From: Candidatus Propionivibrio dominans
GTDB lineage: Bacteria > Pseudomonadota > Gammaproteobacteria > Burkholderiales > Rhodocyclaceae
Assembly (NCBI GenBank): GCA_016709335.1
Contig: JADJNC010000013.1
Coordinates: 1 to 64,000 of the forward strand
DNA length: 64,000 nucleotides
Reading direction: 5' to 3'
Within the stretch, counting starts at the first letter, position 1; every line of letters starts with the position of its first letter. The notes under the pieces were generated by a model. It saw only the letters and a list, made by a program, of their open reading frames with translations, did no database searches and was not told the origin of the DNA. This document shows positions 40,713-49,522 of this stretch, piece after piece. Position numbers and translations under genes: made by a program.

Positions 40713-42152
40713 ATGTCCCGCCATACCAAGATCGTTGCCACCCTCGGCCCCGCTTCAAGCGATCCGATCGTTCTTGAAACACTGATCCGTGCGGGCGTCG
40801 ATGTCGTCCGCCTTAACTTCTCGCACGGCAAGGCCGAGGACCATATCGCCCTTGCCGCCAGTGTCAGGAGGGTTGCCGCGCTGGTCGGTCGCCCGGTCGG
40901 CATTCTTGCTGATTTGCAGGGTCCGAAGATTCGCATTGGAAAATTCGCTGAGGGCAAAATAACGCTGGAAGCAGGCGACAAGTTCATTCTTGACGCTGAA
41001 TGCGAACAAGGCAGCCGGGATCGTGTCGGCCTGGATTACAAGGATCTGCCGAAGGACGTCAGTTCCGGCAATGTATTGTTGCTTGACGACGGCCGCATCG
41101 AGCTCGAAGTCGAGCGCGTCGTCGGTCGGGAAATCCACACCCTGGTACGCCACGGCGGCGAACTCTCGAACAACAAGGGGATCAATCGCCAGGGCGGCGG
41201 ATTGTCAGCGCCGGCGCTGACTGCCAAGGACATGGACGACATCAAGACGGCGGCGCAGATTGGTGCCGACTTCCTCGCCGTCTCCTTCCCCAAGGGCGCA
41301 CCTGACATGTACATGGCGCGTCAATTGATGCTGGCCTGCGGCGGCCGTGCGCTGACCATCGCCAAGATCGAACGTGTCGAGGCAGTCGCTGCGCTGGAGG
41401 AGATTCTCGATGCTTCGGACGGCCTCATGGTGGCGCGCGGAGACCTCGCCGTTGAGGTCGGAGATGCCGCCGTTCCCGCCTTGCAAAAACGAATGATTCG
41501 CATGGCACGATCAAAGAACAAGCTGGCGATTACGGCAACGCAGATGATGGAGTCGATGATTCTCTCCCCAACACCGACACGCGCCGAAGTTTCGGATGTG
41601 GCCAATGCCGTTCTTGACGGTACAGACGCCGTCATGCTCTCGGCTGAAACAGCGGCAGGTCACTACCCGGTGCAAACGGTCGAATCGATGGCGCGCATCT
41701 GCCTGGAGTCCGAGAAATCGATTCTGATTACGCTTGATCGCGATTTTCTCGACCGGGTATTTACCCGCATTGACCAGTCAATCGCCATGGCCGCGCTATT
41801 TGCTGCCTATCACCTCAATGTCAAAGCCATCGCCGCGCTAACCTCTTCCGGTTCGACAGCCCTGTGGATGAGCCGCCTGAACTGTGGAATACCCATCTTC
41901 GCGCTGACGCAGGAACCCGCAACGCAATCGAAAATGACGCTCTTTCGCGAGGTATTCCCGCTGCTCATGAAGGAAATGCACAATGATCCCGACGTGTTGC
42001 GCTACGACGTTGAACAACGCCTGATTGAGGCCGGTGTCGTCATCAAGGGCGATCTGATCGTGCTTTCCTATGGTGACCAGATGGGGCTTACCGGCGGCAC
42101 AAATACACTGACCATCGTTCGTATCGGCGAGCGCGCCCCACCCCGAGTCTGA
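40713..42152 (+). CDS. pyk: Pyruvate kinase
   Basis: Converts phosphoenolpyruvate and ADP to pyruvate and ATP. The 479 residues open with SRHTKIVATLGPASSDP. They contain VRLNFSHGKAEDH, the catalytic lysine motif TIAKIERVEA and MVARGDLAVEVG, with SAETAAGHYPV of the C-terminal part. Length and domains (A, B, C) are complete. In many betaproteobacteria pyk is followed by fba; here the next gene is purC. Confidence 0.97.
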   Translation: MSRHTKIVATLGPASSDPIVLETLIRAGVDVVRLNFSHGKAEDHIALAASVRRVAALVGRPVGILADLQGPKIRIGKFAEGKITLEAGDKFILDAECEQGSRDRVGLDYKDLPKDVSSGNVLLLDDGRIELEVERVVGREIHTLVRHGGELSNNKGINRQGGGLSAPALTAKDMDDIKTAAQIGADFLAVSFPKGAPDMYMARQLMLACGGRALTIAKIERVEAVAALEEILDASDGLMVARGDLAVEVGDAAVPALQKRMIRMARSKNKLAITATQMMESMILSPTPTRAEVSDVANAVLDGTDAVMLSAETAAGHYPVQTVESMARICLESEKSILITLDRDFLDRVFTRIDQSIAMAALFAAYHLNVKAIAALTSSGSTALWMSRLNCGIPIFALTQEPATQSKMTLFREVFPLLMKEMHNDPDVLRYDVEQRLIEAGVVIKGDLIVLSYGDQMGLTGGTNTLTIVRIGERAPPRV

Positions 42153-42226
42153 CTCCGAGTACCAAGGAAACCTGGACTTATCCGGCCACGCATGCTTTCG
42201 TCAGACGATCAGGTCATTGGAAGTAA

Positions 42227-42355
42227 AATCTATTCCCGTCCCACTCAACCGAAATCGCAACCGCCATTTCGATTCCCCTGATCGCCATCCTCGCCCTGTT
42301 CGGGATCAAGCGCATGCGCAAGACGCTGGCGCTGGAAACCGAAGAAAGCGATTAA
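42227..42355 (+). other. Orphan open segment with one hydrophobic helix between pyk and purC
   Basis: An open frame from the stop at 42224-42226 to TAA 42353-42355 encodes a hydrophobic stretch [17 protein letters not shown] followed by a charged tail. It has no plausible start codon before the helix. It could be the broken end of a small membrane protein or PEP-CTERM-like tail, or chance. It is not a piece of fba. Confidence 0.25.
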
Positions 42356-42407
42356 ACTGTTATCGAACTGGGCAATAATTTTCTTTCTCTCTTCCGGATC
42401 AAAAGCC

Positions 42408-43269
42408 ATGACACAAGCCCTCTACGAATCGAGCATCAAGAGCCTGCCACTGCTGGGCCGCGGTAAAGTGCGTGACATCTACGCCATCGACAAGGACCGC
42501 TTGCTGATCGTTACCAGCGACCGCATCTCCGCCTTCGACGTAATCCTTCCCGATCCGATTCCTGGCAAAGGCAAGGTACTTACCCAGATGGCCAGTTTCT
42601 GGTTCGACAAACTCGGCTACCTGTTACCCAACCAGTTGACCGGAATCGACCCGGAATCCGTGGATCGTGCGCGGCTATCTGATCGGTTCCGGCTGGAAGG
42701 ATTACCAGAGCACCGGCGCCGTTTGCGGCGTCAAGCTGGCGGCCGGGCTCAAGCTGGCCGGCAAACTTCAGGAACCCATCTTCACGCCGGCAACCAAGGC
42801 AGAACAAGGCGAGCACGACGAGAACATCTCGTTCGAGCAGGCGCAGGTCAACTGCGGCGCACTGCTCGCCGACGCGCTCTACGGAACAGGCAAGAACGGC
42901 GCCGGGATTGCCACGCAGGCTCGCGACGCTGCCCTTGCGCTGTACAGCGCCGCTGCCGACTACGCAACGACATGCGGAATCATCATCGCCGACACCAAGT
43001 TCGAATTCGGAATCGACGCCAGCGGCACGCTGCACCTGATCGACGAAGTGCTCACCCCCGATTCCTCGCGCTTCTGGCCCGCCGATTCTTTCCGTGAGGG
43101 CTGCAACCCGGCGTCCTATGACAAACAGTTTGTGCGCGATCACCTGGAGACGCTGGACTGGAACAAGGCGGCGCCGGGACCGGCGCTGCCGGCGGCGGTG
43201 GTCGTTCGTACCCAGGCGAAGTATGTGGAAGCCTACGAACGGCTGAGCGGCCACAAATTCATCGAATAA
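42408..43269 (+). pseudogene. purC: Phosphoribosylaminoimidazole-succinocarboxamide synthase with internal deletion
   Basis: PurC joins CAIR and aspartate in purine synthesis. The first ~85 codons match ([34 protein letters not shown], up to DPESV). From about 42664 the next frame continues at [20 protein letters not shown] to the normal C-terminus at 43269. The segment usually found between, with the RGRAM-x-V-K-R-L block (about 30 residues), is missing, so roughly 90 bases are deleted and the frame is shifted. Purine synthesis otherwise looks intact (purH, purD), so either another purC exists or the assembly collapsed here. Confidence 0.8.
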
Positions 43270-43329
43270 GAACCTTTACCCCTCTGCGGAGTCACAAGGC
43301 ATAAATCATAATAATCCGGAGGAGGGACG

Positions 43330-44112
43330 ATGAATGACTCACTAACCCCGTTCGATCATAGCTTTGCCTTGCCGGAAGTGCGCCGCATCGGGCTGCGCCG
43401 ACCCCTGGCCTGGCTCCGCTCCGGCTGGCAGGACATCCGCGCCAACCCGATCGCCAGCCTGGCCTATGGACTGCTCTTCGCCATCGCCGGCGATGTCGCG
43501 CTGATCTTCTCCTGGCGTAACCCTTATCTCTTTACCGGCGCCCTTTCCGGGTTCATCCTGATCGGCCCGCTGCTCGCCAGCGGGTTCTACGAAATCAGCC
43601 GGCGGCAGTCTATCGGCCAGCACAGCACCTTCATCGACTCACTCTCCGGCTGGCGCCGCAACGGCCAGTCAATGGCCTTGTTCGGCCTGCTGCTGGCACT
43701 TGTGGCCATCATCTGGGAGAGTGCCTCGGCTGTTTTTTTCGCGCTGCTGGTACCGGGTCTGACACCTGACGTCTCGGCCTTCGTGTTTGGTGTGCTACTC
43801 AACAGCGAGTATCTCGCTATGACGCTGGCCTGGTTCATCGCCGGCAGCGGCCTGTCTTTGCTCGTTTTTGCCGTCAGCGCTGTTTCGATACCGATGCTGA
43901 TCGACCGTAATGTGGACTTCGTTTCCGCGATGATTACCAGCATGCGTGCCGTGGTGCTCAATCTCGACGTCATGCTGCTGTGGGCGGCCTTGGTCGTGGC
44001 CCTGACGCTGATCGGCTTCGCCACCCTGCTTTTCGGGCTGGTGATCACGATGCCGCTGCTCGGCCATGCTTCATGGCATGCTTACCGCGACCTTGTAGAA
44101 CCGTGTCCCTAA
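43330..44112 (+). CDS. DUF2189 family integral membrane protein
   Basis: A 260-residue protein with about six transmembrane helices and a short cytosolic N-terminus (VRRIGLRRPLAWLRSGWQDI), matching the DUF2189/COG5473 pattern. Function is unknown for the family. GGAGGAGGG lies directly upstream of the ATG, a strong ribosome-binding site. It stands 48 bases before prlC and may be co-transcribed. Confidence 0.8.
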   Translation: MNDSLTPFDHSFALPEVRRIGLRRPLAWLRSGWQDIRANPIASLAYGLLFAIAGDVALIFSWRNPYLFTGALSGFILIGPLLASGFYEISRRQSIGQHSTFIDSLSGWRRNGQSMALFGLLLALVAIIWESASAVFFALLVPGLTPDVSAFVFGVLLNSEYLAMTLAWFIAGSGLSLLVFAVSAVSIPMLIDRNVDFVSAMITSMRAVVLNLDVMLLWAALVVALTLIGFATLLFGLVITMPLLGHASWHAYRDLVEPCP

Positions 44113-44160
44113 CACCAATCAGGGCGACTGCCCTCAGTTTGCCTGGATAACAGAGATTCG

Positions 44161-46272
44161 ATGAATACCAACGCCCTGCTTGATTTTACCGGCCTGCCCC
44201 GCTTCGATGCCATTACCCCGGCCGATGTTCAACCGGCCATCAGTGAAGTGCTTGCTCAGGCTCGCGCTGTTGTAGAACAACTGACTGCCGAGCATGTTGC
44301 TGCCACCTGGAACGACTTTGCCGCTCCGCTCGCCGACGGCATCGAGCGCCTCTCACGCGCCTGGGGCATCGTCGCGCATCTGCACTCGGTCAATGACATT
44401 CCTGAGTGGCGCGAGGCCTACAACGGCATGCTGCCCGAAGTCAGCCGCTTCTATGCCGAGTTGGGCCAGAACCTGAAGCTCTTCGCCCGCTACAAGGCGA
44501 TCCGGGAAAGTGCCGAGTACCCGCATCTGTCGCTCGCCCGGCGCCGGATTGTCGATAACGAGATACGCGATTTCCGCCTTTCCGGCGCAGAACTGCCCGA
44601 GGAAAAGAAACCGCGCTTCCAGGCCATTCAGGAAGAACTGGCCCGCCTGGCGGCCAGGTTCTCCGAAAACCTGCTTGATGCGACCAATGCCTTTGCCGAA
44701 ATCGTGCGCGACGAAGCCGAGCTGGCCGGCCTGCCCGACGATGTCAAACAGGCCGCCCGAGAAGCCGCCCAAAAAGATGCTGAAGCGGGCGCCCCGGCGA
44801 GCTGGAAGTTCACCCTGCACATGCCGTCCTACCTGCCCGTCATGCAGTACGCCGACAGCCGCCGGCTGCGTGCCGCGATGTACCGCGCCTATGCCACACG
44901 TGCGGCCGAATTCGGCCCGAGCGAAATCGACAACACGCCGCTCATCCGGCGCATTCTCGAACTGCGCCGCGAAGCCGCCCAACTCCTTGGCTACAATAAT
45001 CATGCCGAAGTCTCGCTGGTGCCCAAGATGGCCGAATCTGTCGCGCAGGTACTTGACTTCCTGCGCGACCTGGCGACCAAGGCCAGGCCATTTGCCGAGC
45101 AGGATATCGCCGAACTGCGCGATTTCGCGCGCCAGGAACTTGGGCTGGAAAACCTCGAACCCTGGGATGTCGGCTACGCCTCTGAGAAATTGCTGCAAGC
45201 GCGCTATGCCTTCTCCGAACAGGATGTGAAGCAATACTTTGGCGAAGAGAAAGTGCTGGCCGGACTGTTCCACGTCATCGAAACGCTGTTCGGCGTGCGT
45301 ATCAAGCCGGATAGCGCCCCCGTCTGGCACGAGGATGTGCGTTTCTTCCGCATCGAAGCGCAAGCGGGTGGAAATTCGACGAACCATGCGAAGAATAACG
45401 CCGTAGTCAAATCCGGCGAACTGATCGGCCAGTTCTACCTCGACCTCTACGCCCGTGAGACCAAACGTGGCGGCGCCTGGATGGACGAGGCAATCGCCCG
45501 CCGTCGCGTCGCGGGTAATGCGAACGAGGGCATACAGAAGCCGGTCGCCTACCTTAACTGCAACTTTTCGCGTCCGGTCGGCAGCAAACCCGCCACGTTC
45601 ACGCATAATGAGGTAAGCACCCTCTTCCACGAAACCGGTCATGGACTGCATCACCTGCTGACACGGGGCGAGGAACTCGGTATCTCGGGTATCCACGGCG
45701 TCGAATGGGATGCCGTCGAACTGCCTTCGCAATTCATGGAAAATTATTGCTGGGACTGGGGCGTACTGCAACAAATGACCGCGCACGTCGACACCGGCGC
45801 CCCCCTGCCACGCACTCTGTTCGACAAGATGCTGGCGGCAAAGAACTTCCAGAGCGGCCTGCAGAACGTCCGCCAACTCGAGTTCTCGCTGTTCGACCTG
45901 CTGCTGCATGACGACTTCGACCCGTTAGGCAACACCAGCGTTCTCGATCTGCTCGCCGAAGTCCGGCGCGAGGTAGCGGTCATTGTTCCACCCGAATGGC
46001 ATCGCCTCCCGAACAGCTTCTCGCACATCTTTGCCGGGGGTTATGCCGCCGGTTACTTCAGCTACAAGTGGGCCGAGGTCCTGTCTGCAGACTGCTACGC
46101 CGCCTTCGAGGAGGCCGGCGACCCCTTTGACCCGGTGACCGGAAAACGCTTTCTTGACGAGATCCTGTCGGTCGGCGGAACCCGCCCTGCACTTGACAAC
46201 TTCCGCGCCTTTCGCGGTCGCGAGCCACAGGTCGATGCATTGCTCCGGCACAGTGGTATGATTCCAGTGTAA
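44161..46272 (+). CDS. prlC: Oligopeptidase A (M3 metallopeptidase)
   Basis: A cytosolic zinc endopeptidase that degrades peptides, including cleaved signal peptides. At 703 residues it is full length. The zinc motif HETGH begins at His490 with Glu491 as catalytic base, within VSTLFHETGHGLHHLL. The start (LLDFTGLPRFDAITP) is typical of OpdA/PrlC. The next gene begins 18 bases later. Confidence 0.96.
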   Translation: MNTNALLDFTGLPRFDAITPADVQPAISEVLAQARAVVEQLTAEHVAATWNDFAAPLADGIERLSRAWGIVAHLHSVNDIPEWREAYNGMLPEVSRFYAELGQNLKLFARYKAIRESAEYPHLSLARRRIVDNEIRDFRLSGAELPEEKKPRFQAIQEELARLAARFSENLLDATNAFAEIVRDEAELAGLPDDVKQAAREAAQKDAEAGAPASWKFTLHMPSYLPVMQYADSRRLRAAMYRAYATRAAEFGPSEIDNTPLIRRILELRREAAQLLGYNNHAEVSLVPKMAESVAQVLDFLRDLATKARPFAEQDIAELRDFARQELGLENLEPWDVGYASEKLLQARYAFSEQDVKQYFGEEKVLAGLFHVIETLFGVRIKPDSAPVWHEDVRFFRIEAQAGGNSTNHAKNNAVVKSGELIGQFYLDLYARETKRGGAWMDEAIARRRVAGNANEGIQKPVAYLNCNFSRPVGSKPATFTHNEVSTLFHETGHGLHHLLTRGEELGISGIHGVEWDAVELPSQFMENYCWDWGVLQQMTAHVDTGAPLPRTLFDKMLAAKNFQSGLQNVRQLEFSLFDLLLHDDFDPLGNTSVLDLLAEVRREVAVIVPPEWHRLPNSFSHIFAGGYAAGYFSYKWAEVLSADCYAAFEEAGDPFDPVTGKRFLDEILSVGGTRPALDNFRAFRGREPQVDALLRHSGMIPV

Positions 46273-46290
46273 TTTCCGGAGGATAAAGCC

Positions 46291-46800
46291 ATGCCAACGC
46301 TACGTCTCGTTATTCTAAGTGCTGCCCTGCTGACGGCTTCACTCGCCGTTGCCCAGACCACCTATCGCTGGGTCGACAAGGACACGGGCCAAACCATATT
46401 TTCCGACCAGCCGCCTCCGCCTGGTGCCAAACATGTCGTCACGATTACTGCCGGCGAGCGTATTGACGAACAGCAGTTACCCTACGCCACACGCCAGGCG
46501 GCTGAAAAATTCCCGGTCACGCTGTATACGGCGGCCACTTGTGTCGAAGAGTGCAAACAGGCTCGCGACATGCTCAATCGACGCGGCATTCCTTTTTCGG
46601 AAAAGATGCTGAAGAGTAATGAGGATTCGGCAGAACTCAGCAAAATACTGGGGAGCGAGGCCGCCGTTCCAAGCATCATCATCGGCCAGCAAAGTTTTAA
46701 AGGCCTTGATTCTGGCGCCTGGAACAACCTGCTCGACCTGGCCGGCTATCCGAAATCAGCCCCCTACGGCGCCAGGCCGTCAGGCGCCTTTGCCAGATGA
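46291..46800 (+). CDS. Exported DUF4124-glutaredoxin fusion protein
   Basis: The 169 residues comprise a signal peptide (about 1-21, ending AVAQ), a DUF4124 segment with TYRWVDKDTGQTIFSDQPPP, and a glutaredoxin-like domain (about 73-150). The usual C-P-Y-C is replaced by C-V-E-E-C, followed by RRGIPFSEK and AVPSIIIGQQSFKG (cis-Pro loop). A periplasmic thiol role is likely; the partner is unknown. Its stop overlaps the start of the exonuclease gene as ATGA. GGAGG precedes the ATG. Confidence 0.82.
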   Translation: MPTLRLVILSAALLTASLAVAQTTYRWVDKDTGQTIFSDQPPPPGAKHVVTITAGERIDEQQLPYATRQAAEKFPVTLYTAATCVEECKQARDMLNRRGIPFSEKMLKSNEDSAELSKILGSEAAVPSIIIGQQSFKGLDSGAWNNLLDLAGYPKSAPYGARPSGAFAR

Positions 46801-47564
46801 AACTGGCGGCATGGAACGTCAACTCGCTCAAGGTACGCCTGCCACAACTGCTGGAATGGCTTGCCGCGCAACAGGCCGATGTCGTTTGCCTGCAGGAGAC
46901 CAAGCTCGAGGATCACAACTTCCCGCAGCAGGAAATCGAGGCGGCAGGTTATCAGGTTGTTTTCTCCGGCCAGAAGACCTACAACGGCGTTGCCTTGCTG
47001 GCGCGCGAGACGCCGGTCGACGTCGTGTACGGCAATCCGCATTTTCCCGATCCGCAAAAGCGCCTGCTCGCCGCCACGGTGAACGGCATGCGTGTCGTCT
47101 GCGCCTACATCCCCAACGGACAGTCCGTCGGCAGCGAAAAATACGCGTACAAACTGGCCTGGCTGACAGCGCTGGAGGCCTGGGTCGGCGAGCAGTTGGC
47201 TGCCAGCCCGCAACTGGCGCTGGCCGGCGACTTCAACATCGCCCCGGACGACCGTGACGTTCACAATCCGGCAGCCTGGGCGGGCCAGATCCTGTGTTCG
47301 GAACCCGAACGCGAGGCTTTCCAGCGTCTGCTGGGTCTGGGTTTGAAAGACAGTTTCCGCCTTTTCGAACAGCCCGAAAAAAGCTTTTCGTGGTGGGATT
47401 ACCGGATGCTCGGCTTCCAGAAGAATCAGGGGCTGCGCATTGATCACATCCTGCTCTCTGCCCCGCTGGCAGAACGCTGCGTCGCTGCAGGCATCGAGCG
47501 TGACATGCGCAAGCGCGAGCGGCCTTCCGACCACGCGCCGGTGACGGCGCTCATTGCCGTGTAA
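46797..47564 (+). CDS. xthA: Exodeoxyribonuclease III
   Basis: AP endonuclease and 3'-5' exonuclease for base-excision repair. The 255 residues contain AAWNVNSLKVRLPQLLEWL, LQETKLED (catalytic Glu), LAGDFNIAPDDRDV and the terminal SDHAPV His motif. It overlaps the upstream DUF4124 gene by 4 bases and the downstream regulator by one, so the three genes form a tight operon. Confidence 0.94.
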   Translation: MKLAAWNVNSLKVRLPQLLEWLAAQQADVVCLQETKLEDHNFPQQEIEAAGYQVVFSGQKTYNGVALLARETPVDVVYGNPHFPDPQKRLLAATVNGMRVVCAYIPNGQSVGSEKYAYKLAWLTALEAWVGEQLAASPQLALAGDFNIAPDDRDVHNPAAWAGQILCSEPEREAFQRLLGLGLKDSFRLFEQPEKSFSWWDYRMLGFQKNQGLRIDHILLSAPLAERCVAAGIERDMRKRERPSDHAPVTALIAV

Positions 47565-48241
47565 TGGACGCTGCGCTCCCGCCAGACAAGCTGCTGGCGC
47601 TCTACCCTGCCCTTGGCTCAATGGCACAAGCTGAGCTGGCCACGCTGTGCACGGCGGACGCCGTGGCCAACCTCGCCGAGGGCACCGAACTGTTTGCCGA
47701 ACGGCAAGCGTGTCGCGGCTTTCCCCTGCTCATCTCCGGCACCATCAAGGTGGTGAAGACGACACCTGCCGGTCGCGAAATGCTGCTCTACCGCATCGAG
47801 CCCGGTGGCTCCTGCGTCATCACGACCAGTTGTCTGCTCGGTCACATGCCGTATACCGCGCGCGGAATCGCGGAAACACCGCTGCAGATGCTCATCCTTC
47901 CGACAGCCCTTTTTGAAACGCTGATCGCCGGGGATTCCCGCTTCCGCGACTTCGTCTTTCACCTGCTCGCCGATCGCATTGCCGAACTGATGCAACTCGT
48001 CGAGGAAGTCGCCTTCCACCGCCTTGACCAGCGGCTGGCCAAACTGCTGCTCGGCAAGCCCGAGCCTATCCAGGCCACACATCAGGCGCTGGCCGACGAA
48101 CTGGGCAGCGTCAGGGAAATCGTCAGCCGCCTGCTCAAGGGCTTTGCCGCGCAGGGTCTCGTAGCGCTAGGGCGGGAGCGGATCAGCCTTCTTGACCGTG
48201 CAGGCCTGGGGCAACTGGCAGGCATCAGCCATCAATCGTAA
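47564..48241 (+). CDS. Crp/Fnr-family transcriptional regulator
   Basis: The 225 residues have an N-terminal cyclic-nucleotide-binding-type beta barrel (about 20-135), a dimer helix and a C-terminal winged helix with SVREIVSRLLKGF as recognition helix. The R-E-x-x-x-R spacing matches CRP rather than FNR, so a TGTGA half-site is expected. No N-terminal cysteine cluster for an iron-sulfur centre is seen. The effector is unknown. A matching TGTGA-N6-TTACA site lies 143 bases downstream, before the DUF2892 gene, which is therefore a likely target. Confidence 0.88.
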   Translation: MDAALPPDKLLALYPALGSMAQAELATLCTADAVANLAEGTELFAERQACRGFPLLISGTIKVVKTTPAGREMLLYRIEPGGSCVITTSCLLGHMPYTARGIAETPLQMLILPTALFETLIAGDSRFRDFVFHLLADRIAELMQLVEEVAFHRLDQRLAKLLLGKPEPIQATHQALADELGSVREIVSRLLKGFAAQGLVALGRERISLLDRAGLGQLAGISHQS

Positions 48242-48383
48242 CAAGCGTCTCAAACCATAGGCTCGCAAGGCAGGTGCAACGCACATGGTCAACCCGAATA
48301 CCGTGAGTGAGTACCTCCATTCACGTGGTCCACAGGGCAATTGGCATACACCATCCGATGGAACACGGTCGCCGCTGCCGCTC

Positions 48384-48399
48384 TGTGACCTGGGTTACA
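48384..48399 (+). promoter_or_regulatory. CRP-type operator in a class II promoter position
   Basis: TGTGACCTGGGTTACA matches TGTGA-N6-TCACA with one mismatch. A -10-like TAGAAT at 48421-48426 puts its centre (48391.5) near -41.5 of the predicted transcript start, the classical activator position. The likely regulator is the product of the gene just upstream. Confidence 0.6.
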
Positions 48400-48461
48400 T
48401 ACAGGGCCGAACCACGGGTCTAGAATTCCCTTGTCGTTAACAAACCTTGAGGAAACAAATC

Positions 48462-48659
48462 ATGAAAACAAACGTTGGTGGTATCGATAAAATTCTGCGT
48501 ATCGCTGTCGGCATCGCACTGATCGCCATGGCCTACATGAATGTCGTCGGTGTCTGGGGCTATATCGGCGTCGTGCCGCTGTTGACCGGCCTGATCGGCT
48601 GGTGCCCGGTCTATCCGCTGCTCGGCATCAGTAGCTGCCCGATAAAAAAGAGCAGTTGA
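48462..48659 (+). CDS. DUF2892 inner-membrane protein (YgaP C-terminal-like)
   Basis: A 65-residue protein with two transmembrane segments, starting MKTNVGGIDKILRIAVGIAL and containing GWCPVYPLLGISSCP, the hallmark of DUF2892. The family often accompanies sulfur or rhodanese proteins; a specific function is not known. ATG at 48462 has GAGGAAA upstream; the frame opens five codons earlier. The CRP-type site 63 bases before it suggests control by the neighbouring regulator. Confidence 0.9.
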   Translation: MKTNVGGIDKILRIAVGIALIAMAYMNVVGVWGYIGVVPLLTGLIGWCPVYPLLGISSCPIKKSS

Positions 48660-48742
48660 GCGGATTCGTTCAGTGGCTTGGATTCGTTCTGCAAGCAATA
48701 ACGGCGTACCATCGGGGTACGCCGTTTGTGATTTTCCTCTGC

Positions 48743-49522
48743 TCACTGCAGGGCATTGGCGATGCGAATGTAGTCGTCGACCGATAACTCCTCGGCACGT
48801 GCGGTTGGAGCTATCCCGAGTTGCTCGAAGCCGGCCTCGGAAAGAATTCCCTTGAGGTTGTTGCGCAGCATCTTGCGCCGCTGGGCGAATGCCGCAGACA
48901 CCAGTGCCGCAAACCTTGTTTCGTCCCTGGCCGAAAGATCCTCGGGCGCTCGGGGAATCAGGCGCACCAAAGCCGAGTCGACCTTCGGTACCGGGTCGAA
49001 GGACTGCGGTGGCACATCAAGCAGCCAGTCCATGACAAAACGATACTGGAGCATCACCGACAGGCGTCCGAAATCGGACGTTCCCGGCCGGGCGACCATG
49101 CGCTCGACAACTTCCTTCTGAAGCATGAAGTGCATCTCGAACACGTGACTGGCAAAGCCGGCCAGATGAAAAAGCAGCGGCGTCGAGATGTTGTAGGGCA
49201 AGTTGCCGACGACGTGCAGTCCGGCGGCGGAACCCGGGTTGAGCGCGGCAAAATCGAAAGACAGCGCGTCGCCTTGGTGAATGGTGAGCTTGTCTGGCGA
49301 ATAACGCTGCTGCAAGCGAACGATGATGTCACGGTCAATCTCGATTACATGCAGATGATCCAGCCTCTTCAGCAGCGGGTCGGTCAGCGCGCCCAGCCCC
49401 GGGCCGATTTCCACGACACAATCAGTGCGTCTGGAGGCAACGGCGTTGACGATATCGGCGATCACCTGCTGATCAATCAGGAAATTCTGCCCAAAGCGCT
49501 TGCGTGCTACATGCTTGCTCAT
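48743..49522 (-). CDS. rsmA: 16S rRNA (adenine(1518)-N6/adenine(1519)-N6)-dimethyltransferase
   Basis: Dimethylates two adenines in the 3' hairpin of 16S rRNA (KsgA). The 259 residues begin MSKHVARKRFGQNFL and contain VVEIGPGLGALTDPLL (SAM site) and the catalytic VVGNLPYNISTPLLFHL. ATG 49522 overlaps the pdxA stop as TGATG. It is last in the lptD-surA-pdxA-rsmA operon, the standard order. Confidence 0.96.
   Translation of the reverse strand: MSKHVARKRFGQNFLIDQQVIADIVNAVASRRTDCVVEIGPGLGALTDPLLKRLDHLHVIEIDRDIIVRLQQRYSPDKLTIHQGDALSFDFAALNPGSAAGLHVVGNLPYNISTPLLFHLAGFASHVFEMHFMLQKEVVERMVARPGTSDFGRLSVMLQYRFVMDWLLDVPPQSFDPVPKVDSALVRLIPRAPEDLSARDETRFAALVSAAFAQRRKMLRNNLKGILSEAGFEQLGIAPTARAEELSVDDYIRIANALQ

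Noticed and set aside
42153..42407. Remnant of fructose-bisphosphate aldolase (fba) between pyk and purC
   Set aside because: Translations of all frames show no aldolase motif; only a short hydrophobic segment is present.
44353..45909. 518-codon minus-strand open frame antisense to prlC
   Set aside because: Shadow of a certain metallopeptidase gene; no domain and no start context.
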